From Blastococcus mobilis (lineage in GTDB: Bacteria > Actinomycetota > Actinomycetes > Mycobacteriales > Geodermatophilaceae): 64,000 bases of DNA. The position numbers and the translations under genes were made by a program. The number at the start of each line of letters is the position of its first letter. The first letter of the stretch is position 1. Under the pieces are notes generated by a model. The model was not told the DNA's origin and did not search any database. It saw only the letters and a list, made by a program, of their open reading frames with translations. Positions 51,001-61,007 of the stretch are shown here, piece after piece. The stretch lies in NCBI RefSeq assembly GCF_900188025.1, contig NZ_FZNO01000004.1:62001-126000 (forward strand). The letters are read 5' to 3'.

Positions 51001-51004
<4 letters not shown>
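50255..51004 (-). CDS. grpE: Nucleotide exchange factor GrpE
   Basis: A 249-residue GrpE. The start at ATG 51004 ([20 protein letters not shown]) overlaps the dnaK stop by 4 bases and gives the usual actinobacterial N-terminus. The long helix ([29 protein letters not shown]) and the beta domain ([50 protein letters not shown]) are clear. A low-complexity Ala/Pro/Glu tail of about 45 residues follows. It releases ADP from DnaK. Confidence 0.95.
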
Positions 51005-52866
<1,862 letters not shown>

Positions 52867-52934
52867 GGTGATGACCTCTCTTCCGTGGTGCTGGTCTGGG
52901 TGGTGCTGCTCCCGGTAGCCGAGGGCCTCAGCGA

Positions 52935-52955
52935 CTTGCGCGAGGTCCACTCAAC
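52935..52955 (-). promoter_or_regulatory. HAIR-like element upstream of dnaK
   Basis: CTTGCGC (52935-52941), seven bases, then ACTCAAC (52949-52955): one half matches the HspR consensus and the other has two changes. Spacing is exact. Its place between the likely promoter (a TAGGGT box at 52966-52971 on the minus strand) and dnaK fits HspR autoregulation of the operon. It is weaker than the clpB site. Confidence 0.7.
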
Positions 52956-53050
52956 TTTCTTGCCCACCCTAACGGCAGGGATCGGACCGCTGTTCCAGGG
53001 GCCCCCAAATTTCTGCCGGTCGCGTCGCCTCGGGCGTTCATCTGGCGAGT

Positions 53051-53108
53051 ACCGCGGTGTGGTGGCGACGACCGCACCGCAGCGCGGTAGTCGCCACCAC
53101 GGTGCGGT
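53051..53108. repeat. Palindrome flanking DUF559 copy B (5' side)
   Basis: Arms 53051-53075 and 53084-53108 pair at 21 of 25 positions around an 8-base loop. They include GTGGTGGCGAC and its complement. It ends 34 bases before ATG 53142. The word CGACGACC resembles TGACGACC in the palindrome on the other side of the gene. Confidence 0.8.
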
Positions 53109-53141
53109 TCTCCTCCGCGTCGTCCACAGGCGACCTTCCCC

Positions 53142-54167
53142 ATGTCCCGACAGCTCGCACACTTCGCGGGCGCATCCACTCCTGCGCGCTGCCGCCGATC
53201 GCCGCCATGGGGTCTTCACCGCCGTCGACGCCCGACGCGCCGGCTACGCCCACCCCGAGTCCGGCACCTGTGCGCGTCCGGACGCTGGCGCCGGCTGCGA
53301 CGCGGCATCTACGTCACCAGCCACGACCTCGCCCGCGCCGAGGAGGAGGGCCGGCGCTACCAGCTCGAGTGCCTGGCGATCCTGGTGGCGCTCGATCGCC
53401 CGGCCGCAGCGCTGAGCCACCTGTCGGCCGCCCGCCTCTCGGGCCTCCTGTGGCGGGGGACATCGGACGCGGACGTACGGCTCACCGATCCGGAGCACAA
53501 CCGTCGTGGCCGCGGCTTCCGTGTGACGCGAGCGCCGCTCGACGCGACTGAGATCCGCACGCTCGGGGCGTTCCGGCTCACGACGCCGGCTCGCACGCTG
53601 ATCGACTGGGCGCGCGAGGGTCCACTGGAAGGCGCCGTCGTGGCGATGGACGCCGGTCTTCTCGCCAGGAAGGTCGGACCCGAGCAGCTCGTCGAGGCAG
53701 CCGCTCGGGCCCGCCGATGGCCGGGCGGACCTCGGGCGGCGCGTGCGCTCTCCCTGACCGACGGGCGTGCCGAGTCACCGCTGGAGACGCGGGGTCGCCT
53801 GCGGATCGTGAGCGCTGGTCTGCCCGCGCCGGAGCTCCAGGTGGAGATCCGGACCGGCGGACGCCTGATCGCGGTCGTCGACGCCTGGTTCGACGAGGCC
53901 GCGGTCGCGGTGGAGTTCGACGGGCGGGTCGAGTACACCGACCCGTGGCGGGAACGTTCCCCCGAGCGGGTGCTCTGGGAGGAGAAGCGGCGCGAGGACG
54001 AGCTCCGCGCTCTCGACATCGGCGTCGTGCGCATCGCGGACGCGGACCTGGGGGCCAGATGGCCCCGCGCCGAGCGCCGGCTGCAAGCGCTGCTCGCGTC
54101 GCCGGGACCGGCGATCCGGCGCTTCGACACGACAGCCCGGGCCCGAGGTCGGCAGCGCAGCGGCTGA
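53142..54167 (+). CDS. DUF559 (PD-(D/E)XK-like) protein, copy B, N-terminus probably shifted
   Basis: A 341-residue frame related to the gene at 16.5-17.4 kb. The C-terminal nuclease-like domain is clear (PAPELQVEIRTGGRLIAVVDAWF, AVAVEFDGRVEYTDP, then EEKRREDELRALDIGVVRI). The middle has the AbiEi-like LSHLSAARLSGLLW. The expected winged helix (RRHGVFTAVDARRAGYAHPE) appears only in another frame at about 53190-53265; one missing base near 53266 brings the frame to VRHLCASGRWRRLRRGIYV. A start at ATG 53142 (MSRQLAHFAGAS) therefore needs two compensating shifts, or the true start is lost. Role unknown; hairpins lie on both sides. Confidence 0.7.
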   Translation: MSRQLAHFAGASTPARCRRSPPWGLHRRRRPTRRLRPPRVRHLCASGRWRRLRRGIYVTSHDLARAEEEGRRYQLECLAILVALDRPAAALSHLSAARLSGLLWRGTSDADVRLTDPEHNRRGRGFRVTRAPLDATEIRTLGAFRLTTPARTLIDWAREGPLEGAVVAMDAGLLARKVGPEQLVEAAARARRWPGGPRAARALSLTDGRAESPLETRGRLRIVSAGLPAPELQVEIRTGGRLIAVVDAWFDEAAVAVEFDGRVEYTDPWRERSPERVLWEEKRREDELRALDIGVVRIADADLGARWPRAERRLQALLASPGPAIRRFDTTARARGRQRSG

Positions 54168-54180
54168 TCACCCCGGCCCT

Positions 54181-54222
54181 GTGGTCGCCACCCGAGCCGT
54201 ACAGGGCTCAGGTGACGACCAC
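54181..54222. repeat. Palindrome flanking DUF559 copy B (3' side)
   Basis: Arms 54181-54198 and 54205-54222 pair at 16 of 18 positions with loop GTACAG, 13 bases after the stop codon. The words GTGGTCGCCACC and GGTGACGACCAC echo the palindrome before the gene and the CGTGGTCATCA core of the hairpin beside copy A. It can also act as terminator between convergent genes. Confidence 0.75.
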
Positions 54223-54238
54223 GTGGCTGGAGCGGGGG

Positions 54239-55246
54239 TCAGTCGGTGGCCGACTCGGCCGGGAAGACCGGGAGGGGGACGTGGGGGCGCGGCAGGTCGG
54301 TCGCGCACTGGCCCGGGGACACGGGGACCGAGTGGATGTCCACGTCGAGGCCGAGGAGCTCGTAGGACTGCGGGAAGGAGTGCGGCACGGGCACGCCGTC
54401 CGCGGCCAGGGGCTGCTCCAGGACCCGGACGCAACGGTCGGCCCACCACTCCTGGAAGCCCACCTGCAGCGGGCGGCCGTCCTGGTCGTAGAGCAGCGCA
54501 CCCTCCAACGGCGTGCCGTCCGCGGCGTACGGCAGGACGTCGGTCACGGGCCCGTACCGCGACAGCAGTGGGTACTCACCGATCGCGTGCTCGGGCGGGG
54601 AGGTCCCGGCCGCGCCCAGGTACGTCCCGCGGGAGACCTCGGACCTGTCCCACGCCACGAAGGTGAAGAGGAGGACGACGACGCCGGACGCCGCGACGAG
54701 CAGGCCCAGCGGCCGGGGCATCCGGCGGCGGCCCAGCGCCACGGACCCGGCCACCGCCGCGACGACGAGCACGGCACCGAGCAGGTGGTTGTCCAGCGGG
54801 GCCGGCACCGGGAAGTCGCTCACCCCGTCCAGCTCGTGCAGGCAGGGCAGCAGGACCACCAGGTAGCCGCGCAGCACCCACCACGCCGGACGCAGTTCGC
54901 CCAGCAGGCGCCCGACCTCGCGGGCGGCGGGCACGATGCGGCGCCCGGCGGGCGTGGCCAGGACGGCGTCCAGCCGCTCCCGCATGCCGAGGCTCGCCGC
55001 CCGCGCCACACCGCCCCGGGCCGGGAGGCCGGCGGCCGAGCGGAGGTCGGCGGCGTAGGCGGCCGGCGGGCCGAGGCGGACGGCGACCGGGCGGTCGTCG
55101 TCCTCCGCCGCGAGCGCGTCGAGGTGCTGGGCGAGGTCCTCGAGCAGGGCGCTGCGGTCCTCGGTGGGGAGGTCTGCCAGTTCGTGCTCGACGGCGGCCA
55201 GGTAGTCCTGCGCCTGGCGGGTCGTCGAGTCCGTTGCCGCGGTCAC
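54239..55246 (-). CDS. HAAS-domain membrane protein paired with PadR
   Basis: A 335-residue protein from GTG 55246 (VTAATDSTTRQAQDYLAAVE), overlapping the padR stop by 4 bases (GTGA). The N-terminal helical HAAS-type domain (DYLAAVEHELADLPTEDRSALLEDLAQHLDAL, LGPPAAYAADLRSAAGL) is typical of partners of PadR regulators. It is followed by about three membrane segments and a C-terminal extracellular-looking part with a few cysteines (DRCVRVLEQ, GQCATDLP). Such pairs are thought to link membrane state to PadR; details are unknown. Confidence 0.82.
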   Translation of the reverse strand: MTAATDSTTRQAQDYLAAVEHELADLPTEDRSALLEDLAQHLDALAAEDDDRPVAVRLGPPAAYAADLRSAAGLPARGGVARAASLGMRERLDAVLATPAGRRIVPAAREVGRLLGELRPAWWVLRGYLVVLLPCLHELDGVSDFPVPAPLDNHLLGAVLVVAAVAGSVALGRRRMPRPLGLLVAASGVVVLLFTFVAWDRSEVSRGTYLGAAGTSPPEHAIGEYPLLSRYGPVTDVLPYAADGTPLEGALLYDQDGRPLQVGFQEWWADRCVRVLEQPLAADGVPVPHSFPQSYELLGLDVDIHSVPVSPGQCATDLPRPHVPLPVFPAESATD

Positions 55247-55575
55247 GCCGCCACCTCCGGCCGGGTCAGGAGCCCGTCGACGGTGTCGGCGAACGTCCTC
55301 CACGTCTTGGTCGAGTCCTCCAGCACCGAACGCCCCCTGTCGTTGATCGCGTAGTACTTGCGGTGCGGCCCCTCGTCGCTCGGCACGACGTAGGACGTCA
55401 GCGCACCGGCCTGGTAGAGGCGGCGCAGCGTGCCGTAGACCGATGCGTCACCGACTTCCTCGAGTCCCGCGGTGCGCAGGCGGCGCACCACGTCGTAGCC
55501 GTAGCCGTCTGCGTCGCGCACCACAGCGAGCACCGCGACGTCGAGCACTCCCTTGAGCAGCTGACTGGCGTCCAC
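55243..55575 (-). CDS. PadR-family transcriptional regulator
   Basis: A 110-residue PadR of the short subfamily (one winged-helix domain plus a C-terminal helix). Features are LLKGVLDVAVLAVVRDADGYGYDVVRRLR, GDASVYGTLRRLYQAG, and GPHRKYYAINDRG. The start is GTG 55575 with GAGGTGGG upstream. It is the first gene of a coupled pair with the HAAS protein. AGTAGTGC occurs twice 17 bases apart just upstream (55614-55621, 55631-55638) and may be its operator. Confidence 0.9.
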   Translation of the reverse strand: MDASQLLKGVLDVAVLAVVRDADGYGYDVVRRLRTAGLEEVGDASVYGTLRRLYQAGALTSYVVPSDEGPHRKYYAINDRGRSVLEDSTKTWRTFADTVDGLLTRPEVAA

Positions 55576-55910
55576 TGACCCACCTCACCTTCCGCCACTG
55601 TGGCGCTGCGGACAGTAGTGCACGGTGCGGAGTAGTGCGGGTGGTCGAGGACCGGCGTGTCGTGGCCGGGACCGGGTCGGGCCGGCCCGGCCGAGGGCCG
55701 GCGGGCCATGGCCGGCAACCGGGGGTTACCGATGAGTAGCCTCGCGGCGCGCCCGCTATCGTGCGGGCATGCGGACAGTGATGCCCGCCTGCGATCCGCG
55801 CCCCGGTCCCGGCCGGTGCGGACGACGGTTCGCGCACCACCAAGTGCCCCCGTCGCCGCAATGACGACGGGAGTCGGCCGACGCCGCGAGGCGTACGCGG
55901 GAGGAAGAAA
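55576..55910. other. 335-base divergent gap: PadR direct repeats, GC hairpins, etfD leader
   Basis: Next to padR lie the two AGTAGTGC direct repeats. At about 55680-55705 is a GGCC/CCGG-rich stretch that can fold several ways. Closer to the iron-sulfur gene, a CTATCG-like -10 (about 55759) is followed by a leader of roughly 140 bases ending in GGAGGAAG just before ATG 55911. Frames in the leader look non-coding. Confidence 0.4.
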
Positions 55911-58211
55911 ATGACGGGCCCGTTGCAGATCGTCCTGGGCACGATCAGCGTCCTGTTCCTGATCGTCGCCTCCGTGATGGCCTATCGGGCGGTCCGGGCG
56001 ATGGTGCGCATCATCTGCACCGGTCAGCCCGACGGCACCCGGTTCGGGCCGGTGAAGACCCGGCTCAAGACGCTGGCCATCGAGTCCCTGGGCCACACCC
56101 GGATGCTCAAGTGGTCGACGATCGGCGTCGCCCACTGGTTCGTGTTCGTCGGCTTCTACGGCCTGTTCCTGACGCTGGTCGAGGCCTTCGGCGAGGTCTG
56201 GGACCCGGCCTTCCACCTGCCGCTCATCGGCGAGTGGAGCCTGTGGAACCTGTTCGCCGACATCATCGGCACGGGCACGATCCTCGGGATCGTCTACCTG
56301 ATCTACCGGCGGCAGAAGGACCACCCGCGCCGTCAGGGCCGCACGAGCCGCTTCGCCGGCACGAACGAGGGCCGCGGCTACTTCGTCGAGGCCGTCGTCC
56401 TCACCGTCGGCATCTGCATCCTGCTGATCCGTGCGCTCAAGGTCTCCAGCGACCTGACCGACGCCCCCGCCTGGTCGCACCCGATCTCCGGCGCCGTCGC
56501 GACCCTGCTGCCCGACAGCCCCGACCTGCTCACGATCGTCGCCTTCGTCAAGATCGTGGTCAGCCTGACCTGGCTGGTCGTGATCAGCCGCATCCTGAAC
56601 ATGGGCGTGGCCTGGCACCGGTTCAGCGCCTTCTTCAACATCTACTTCAAGCGCAACGCCGACGGCGCACCCGCGCTCGGCCCGCTGCCGCCGATGACGT
56701 CGGGCGGCAAGCCCATCGACTTCGAGGATCCGGGCGAGGACGACATCTTCGGCCGCGGCAAGATCGAGGACTTCACCTGGAAGGGGATGCTGGACTTCAC
56801 CACCTGCACCGAGTGCGGGCGGTGCCAGAGCCAGTGCCCGGCCTGGAACACCGGCAAGCCCCTGTCGCCGAAGATGGTGATCATGGACCTGCGGGACCAC
56901 CTCTACGCCAAGGCCCCGTACCTGATCGGTGAGAAGACCGCGTCGGAGACCATGCCCGACTACGACATCCTGAAGCCGAGCGACGAGCAGGTCTGGGCCT
57001 CCGGGTACGCCCGCATCGAGGGCACCAACGACGCCCAGGCGCACCGCCCGCTGGTCGGCACCCTCGAGGAGGGCGGGGTCATCGACCCCGACGTCCTGTG
57101 GAGCTGCACCAACTGCGGCGCCTGCGTGGAGCAGTGCCCGGTGGACATCGAGCACGTCGACCACATCAACGACATGCGCCGCTACCAGGTGCTCATCGAG
57201 TCCAGCTTCCCCTCGGAGGCCGGCGTGATGATGAAGAACCTGGAGAACCGCGGGAACCCGTGGGGCATGGGCGGCAACGTCCGCGAGGACTGGATGAAGG
57301 AGCTCGACTTCGAGGTCAAGGTGGCCGACGGCCCGCTCGACTACGACATCGAGTACCTGTTCTGGGTCGGCTGCGCCGGTGCCATCGACGACCGCGCGAA
57401 GAAGGTCACCAAGGCCGTCGCCGAGCTGCTGCACACCGCGGGCGTCGAGTTCGCAGTCCTGGGCAACGGGGAGACCTGCTCTGGCGACCCCGCCCGCCGG
57501 ATGGGCAACGAGTTCCTCTTCCAGATGCTGGCGCAGGAGAACGTGGCCACGCTCGACGCCGCCTTCGAGGGGCGCGTCCCCGGCATGCGCAAGATCGTGG
57601 CGACCTGCCCGCACTGCTTCAACTCGCTGGGCAAGGAGTACCCGCAGCTCGGCGGCCACTACGAGGTCGTGCACCACACCCAGCTGCTCGGTCAGCTCGT
57701 CGAGGAGGGCCGGCTCACCCCGGTCACGCCGATCGACCGCAAGGTGACCTACCACGACCCGTGCTTCCTGGGCCGGCACAACAAGGTCTACACGCCCCCG
57801 CGGGAGATCCTCGACTCCGTCCAGGGCTTGTCCACGCAGGAGATGCACCGCTGCAAGGACCGCGGCTTCTGCTGCGGCGCCGGCGGCGCCCGCATGTGGA
57901 TGGAGGAGAAGATCGGCAAGCGCATCAACATGGAGCGCACCGAGGAGGCCCTGGAGCTCGACCCCGACGTGATCTCCACGGCCTGCCCGTTCTGCATCAC
58001 GATGCTCTCCGACGCGCTGACGTCGAAGAAGCAGAACGGCGAGGCCGGTGAGCACGTCGAGGTGCTCGACGTCAGCCAGATCCTGCTGCGCTCGCTGACG
58101 CCGGTCGGCGTCAGCGCCCCGGGGGCGGAGTCCGGAGCGGACGTCGGCACGAAGGCCGACGACGTCGCCGGCACCGGTTCGGCGGCCACGGAGCACGGCC
58201 CGACCGCCTGA
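55911..58211 (+). CDS. etfD: Membrane iron-sulfur oxidoreductase, EtfD-like
   Basis: A 766-residue protein combining five to six N-terminal membrane segments (nitrate-reductase-gamma-like; FLIVASVMAYRAVRA, HWFVFVGFYGLFLTLVEAFG, LTWLVVISRILNMG), two 4Fe-4S motifs (CTECGRCQSQCPAW and CTNCGACVEQCPVD), and two CCG domains (GCAGAIDDRAKK; CPHCFNSLG; DPCFLGRHN; CCGAGGARMWMEE). This matches the actinobacterial protein that passes electrons from electron-transfer flavoprotein to the quinone pool during fatty-acid oxidation (EtfD, Rv0338c in M. tuberculosis). GGAAGAAA precedes the ATG. No etfAB is next to it here. Confidence 0.85.
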   Translation: MTGPLQIVLGTISVLFLIVASVMAYRAVRAMVRIICTGQPDGTRFGPVKTRLKTLAIESLGHTRMLKWSTIGVAHWFVFVGFYGLFLTLVEAFGEVWDPAFHLPLIGEWSLWNLFADIIGTGTILGIVYLIYRRQKDHPRRQGRTSRFAGTNEGRGYFVEAVVLTVGICILLIRALKVSSDLTDAPAWSHPISGAVATLLPDSPDLLTIVAFVKIVVSLTWLVVISRILNMGVAWHRFSAFFNIYFKRNADGAPALGPLPPMTSGGKPIDFEDPGEDDIFGRGKIEDFTWKGMLDFTTCTECGRCQSQCPAWNTGKPLSPKMVIMDLRDHLYAKAPYLIGEKTASETMPDYDILKPSDEQVWASGYARIEGTNDAQAHRPLVGTLEEGGVIDPDVLWSCTNCGACVEQCPVDIEHVDHINDMRRYQVLIESSFPSEAGVMMKNLENRGNPWGMGGNVREDWMKELDFEVKVADGPLDYDIEYLFWVGCAGAIDDRAKKVTKAVAELLHTAGVEFAVLGNGETCSGDPARRMGNEFLFQMLAQENVATLDAAFEGRVPGMRKIVATCPHCFNSLGKEYPQLGGHYEVVHHTQLLGQLVEEGRLTPVTPIDRKVTYHDPCFLGRHNKVYTPPREILDSVQGLSTQEMHRCKDRGFCCGAGGARMWMEEKIGKRINMERTEEALELDPDVISTACPFCITMLSDALTSKKQNGEAGEHVEVLDVSQILLRSLTPVGVSAPGAESGADVGTKADDVAGTGSAATEHGPTA

Positions 58212-58398
58212 CGACAGCTTCGGGAGCATCGCAGCGAGGAACGAGCGAGGAGCGGACCGGAGCGCGGAGTCAGGCCAGAGACATGGCCTGACGACAGCTT
58301 CGGGAGCATCGCAGCGAGGAACGAGCGAGGAGCGGACCGGAGCGCTGAGTCAGGCCAGAGAAATGGCCTGACGACAGCTTCGGGAGCATCGCAGTGAG
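58206..58398. repeat. 80-bp tandem repeat after etfD
   Basis: Two full 80-bp units (58206-58285, 58286-58365) and a 33-bp partial third (58366-58398) are almost identical. The first unit starts inside the last codons of etfD (it contains its TGA). Each unit junction makes a hairpin of GTCAGGCCA and TGGCCTGAC (58269-58292 and 58349-58372). The interior (GCATCGCAGCGAGGA, CGAGCGAGGAGCGGA) resembles the reverse complement of the purF-purM spacer. Confidence 0.9.
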
Positions 58399-58444
58399 GA
58401 CGACGGCGCGCGTCACCTTCGACGGGGTGGCGCGCGCCGTCGTC
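58399..58444. terminator. Long hairpin upstream of the CynX-type MFS gene
   Basis: A perfect 14-bp stem (58399-58412 with 58431-58444), extendable by CACC/GGTG inside, directly follows the tandem repeat. It could end etfD transcription or act in the MFS leader. Confidence 0.75.
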
Positions 58445-58567
58445 GTTCCGGGCGCAGGCGTTCCCGGCGCGGGCCGTCCCGGGAGACGACTCCGCGGTGC
58501 GGACCCGACGCGTCCGGCCGCCCACCCCGGCACCTCGGCCACCGCAGGCGCAGAGGACGATCCGTGG

Positions 58568-59941
58568 GTGACCCGCACCGCCCGCACCGCCCCCACCGAC
58601 CTCGGCGCCGGCACCGATCGCCGTCGGGGCCTCGCGCTCATCGCCGTCGCGATCGTGCTCACGGCGCTCAACCTCCGGACGGCGGTCACCAGCGTCGGCC
58701 CCGTGCTGGAGGAGATCGAGCGCGGCCTGGGCATCTCCAGCGGCCTGGCCGGCGTCATCACCACCATGCCGGTGCTCTGCTTCGCGCTCATCGGCTTCAC
58801 CGGCCCGGCCCTCTCGGCCCGCTACCGCGACTCGCACGTGCTCGCCGGCGCCCTGATCGCCATGAGCGGCGGCCTCGCGCTGCGCAGCCTGGCCGACGCC
58901 TTCCCGGTCTTCCTCGCCGGCACGGCACTGGCCATGGCCGGCGGGGCCCTCGGCAACGTCATGCTCCCCAGCCTGGTGAAGCGGCACTTCCCGGCGCGGA
59001 CCGGCCCGCTCGTCGGCGCGTACAGCACCGCCATGGGCCTGGGCGCGACCCTCGCCGCCGTCGCCGCGCAGCCGGTGGCCGACGCCGCCGGGGACGAGGG
59101 CTGGCGCTGGGCGCTCGTCGTGTGGGCGGTGCCCGCGCTCGTCGCGGCGGCCGTGTGGCTGGCCGTCCCGGCCTCGCCCGGCGTCTCGCGCGAGGGTCAT
59201 GCCGCCGTCCGCATGCGGGCGCTGGTGCACAGCCCGACGGCGATGGCGCTCACCGCCTTCTTCGGCGTCCAGGCGCTGCAGGCCTACGTCGTCATCGGCT
59301 GGTCGGCCCAGTACCTGCGCGACTCGGGTCTGACCGCCGCGACCGCGGGGCTGTTGCTCGGCCTCAACTCCGTCGTCGGTCTGCCGCTGAGCGCCGTCAT
59401 CCCGTCCCTCACCGTCCGACCGCGGATGCAGCGCCCGCTGCTGCTCGTCTTCCTCGCCAACTACGTCATCGGCTGGGTGGGGCTCTGGATCGCCCCGACC
59501 GCCGCGCCGTGGCTCTGGATGACGCTCATCGCCGTCGGCATGGGCACCTTCTCGATGGTGCTCACCCTCATCGGCCTGCGGGCCCGGACGCCCGAGACCG
59601 TCTCCGCGCTCTCGACCGTCACCCAGGGCTGGGGGTACGTGATCGCCGGAGCCGGCCCGCTCCTGGTGGGCGTGCTGCGTGGGGCGACCGGCAGCTACGA
59701 CGGCATGTTCGTCATCGTGCTCGTGGGCGTCGCCGTGCTCGGCGTCGCCGGGTGGATCGCCACGCGGCAGGTCTTCGTCGACGATGAGGTGGAACGGTCC
59801 GTTCCCGGCTGGTCACCGGCCGGGCGCTGCACCGACGTGCTGGAGAGCGCGGGCGCCGAAGCGCCGGCCAGCGCACACATCGCCGACACCGCGCCACCGC
59901 GCGACCAGGGACGGCGCGCCGCCGCGCCTCCCCGCGACTAG
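58568..59941 (+). CDS. CynX/NimT-family MFS transporter
   Basis: A 457-residue, 12-segment transporter. GTG 58568 ([15 protein letters not shown]) is chosen because GAGGA lies upstream and the first helix starts 20 residues later; the frame is open to 58394 without similarity. Typical sequence: [55 protein letters not shown], and [22 protein letters not shown]. Substrates in the family include cyanate and nitroimidazoles; unknown here. Its TAG overlaps the dcd stop on the other strand within a CTAG. Confidence 0.87.
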   Translation: MTRTARTAPTDLGAGTDRRRGLALIAVAIVLTALNLRTAVTSVGPVLEEIERGLGISSGLAGVITTMPVLCFALIGFTGPALSARYRDSHVLAGALIAMSGGLALRSLADAFPVFLAGTALAMAGGALGNVMLPSLVKRHFPARTGPLVGAYSTAMGLGATLAAVAAQPVADAAGDEGWRWALVVWAVPALVAAAVWLAVPASPGVSREGHAAVRMRALVHSPTAMALTAFFGVQALQAYVVIGWSAQYLRDSGLTAATAGLLLGLNSVVGLPLSAVIPSLTVRPRMQRPLLLVFLANYVIGWVGLWIAPTAAPWLWMTLIAVGMGTFSMVLTLIGLRARTPETVSALSTVTQGWGYVIAGAGPLLVGVLRGATGSYDGMFVIVLVGVAVLGVAGWIATRQVFVDDEVERSVPGWSPAGRCTDVLESAGAEAPASAHIADTAPPRDQGRRAAAPPRD

Positions 59942-60522
59942 GGACGCCGGGTCTCCGTGCGGGTGAAGTTCCGGTAGGACCGCGACGGCGTCGGGCCACG
60001 CTGGTCCTGGTAGCGGGAGCCGTAGACCGCCGAGCCGTACGGGTGCTCCGACGGGGTGGTCAGCCGGAACAGGCACAGCTGGCCGATCTTCATGCCGGGC
60101 CACAGTGTGATCGGCAGGTTCGCCACGTTGGACAGCTCCAGCGTGATGTGCCCGGTGAAACCCGGGTCGACGAAGCCGGCCGTCGAGTGGGTGAGCAGGC
60201 CCAGCCGGCCCAGTGAGGACTTGCCCTCGAGCCGGGCGGCGAGGTCGTCGGGGATGGTCACGACCTCGAGCGTCGAGCCGAGCACGAACTCGCCGGGGTG
60301 CAGCACGAAGGGCTCGTCGCCCTCGGGCTCGACCAACGTCGTGAGGTCGTCCTGCTGCTGGGCCGGGTCGATGTGGGTGTACCGCGCGTTGTTGAACACC
60401 CGGAAGAACCGGTCCAGCCGGACGTCGATGCTGGACGGCTGCACCAGCCCCTTGTCGTAGGGCTCGATGCCGAGGCGACCCTCGGCGATCGCGGCCGTGA
60501 TGTCGCGGTCGCTCAGCAGCAT
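59938..60522 (-). CDS. dcd: dCTP deaminase
   Basis: A 194-residue trimeric enzyme that deaminates dCTP for dUMP/dTMP supply. Signatures are [60 protein letters not shown] (catalytic glutamate region [10 protein letters not shown]) and the C-terminal [19 protein letters not shown]. The actinobacterial type may also carry dUTPase activity; sequence alone does not decide. ATG 60522 lies 7 bases after TAGACT (60530-60535), so the message is leaderless. Confidence 0.96.
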   Translation of the reverse strand: MLLSDRDITAAIAEGRLGIEPYDKGLVQPSSIDVRLDRFFRVFNNARYTHIDPAQQQDDLTTLVEPEGDEPFVLHPGEFVLGSTLEVVTIPDDLAARLEGKSSLGRLGLLTHSTAGFVDPGFTGHITLELSNVANLPITLWPGMKIGQLCLFRLTTPSEHPYGSAVYGSRYQDQRGPTPSRSYRNFTRTETRRP

Positions 60523-60736
60523 GGCGCGGAGTCTAGGGACCGCCCCGCCCGCCCCTCCGGGCGAACCCGGGCAGGGGCCGCTCGGCCGCCGTCCCGGACC
60601 GGCCCGAGACGTGCGGGAAGACGCAGTGCGCCGGTCGTACGCCCGGCCCGGCGGGCGTACGCCTCGTGCGTCCGGCGACGTTCGCCACGTGCCCACGGCG
60701 CGCACGGCGCCGACGGGCTGATTCACACATCACGGG

Positions 60737-60802
60737 CTGTCGCAGATGGCCGAGCGGCTGCGGTCGGAGGCGACGGGCTTCCTGGCCGAGATGCGCCGCT
60801 GA
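60737..60802 (+). pseudogene. Possible chemoreceptor C-terminal remnant
   Basis: Twenty-one codons (LSQMAERLRSEATGFLAEMRR then TGA) look like the very end of a methyl-accepting chemotaxis protein, where MAERLR...FL follows the signalling coiled coil. The frame is closed by a stop 15 bases upstream and there is no gene body. It lies between dcd and tRNA-Gly in a 332-base gap that otherwise shows no gene. This is a short match and may be chance. Confidence 0.35.
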
Positions 60803-60854
60803 TCAGGGGGTGCGCTCCCGCGCGGGAGGACCGCCAGGTACTGTGGCGGGCACC

Positions 60855-60925
60855 GCGGGTGTAGTTCAATGGTAGAACATCAGCTTCCCAAGCTGACAGT
60901 GCGAGTTCGATTCTCGTCACCCGCT
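60855..60925 (+). tRNA. tRNA-Gly (anticodon CCC)
   Basis: A 71-base cloverleaf: acceptor GCGGGTG pairs with CACCCGC, D arm GTTC...GAAC, anticodon stem TCAGC/GCTGA with loop TTCCCAA (anticodon CCC), and T arm with TTCGATT in the loop. The discriminator is T and CCA is not encoded. It reads GGG codons, which are frequent in this GC-rich genome. Confidence 0.95.
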
Positions 60926-61007
60926 CTCATCGCCCGACCGGCGGAAACGCCCGAACGGTCGGCTCCGAGCACGATCCTCCCGACGCCCGCTGGACGCTAC
61001 GCGGACC

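Noticed and set aside
55657-55914. Small plus-strand gene before etfD
   Set aside because: The residues are Arg/Pro/Ala-rich shadow-like sequence; the region is better read as promoter and leader.
58206-58398. CRISPR-like array
   Set aside because: The units are adjacent 80-bp copies with no spacers, only two and a partial copy, and no cas genes nearby.
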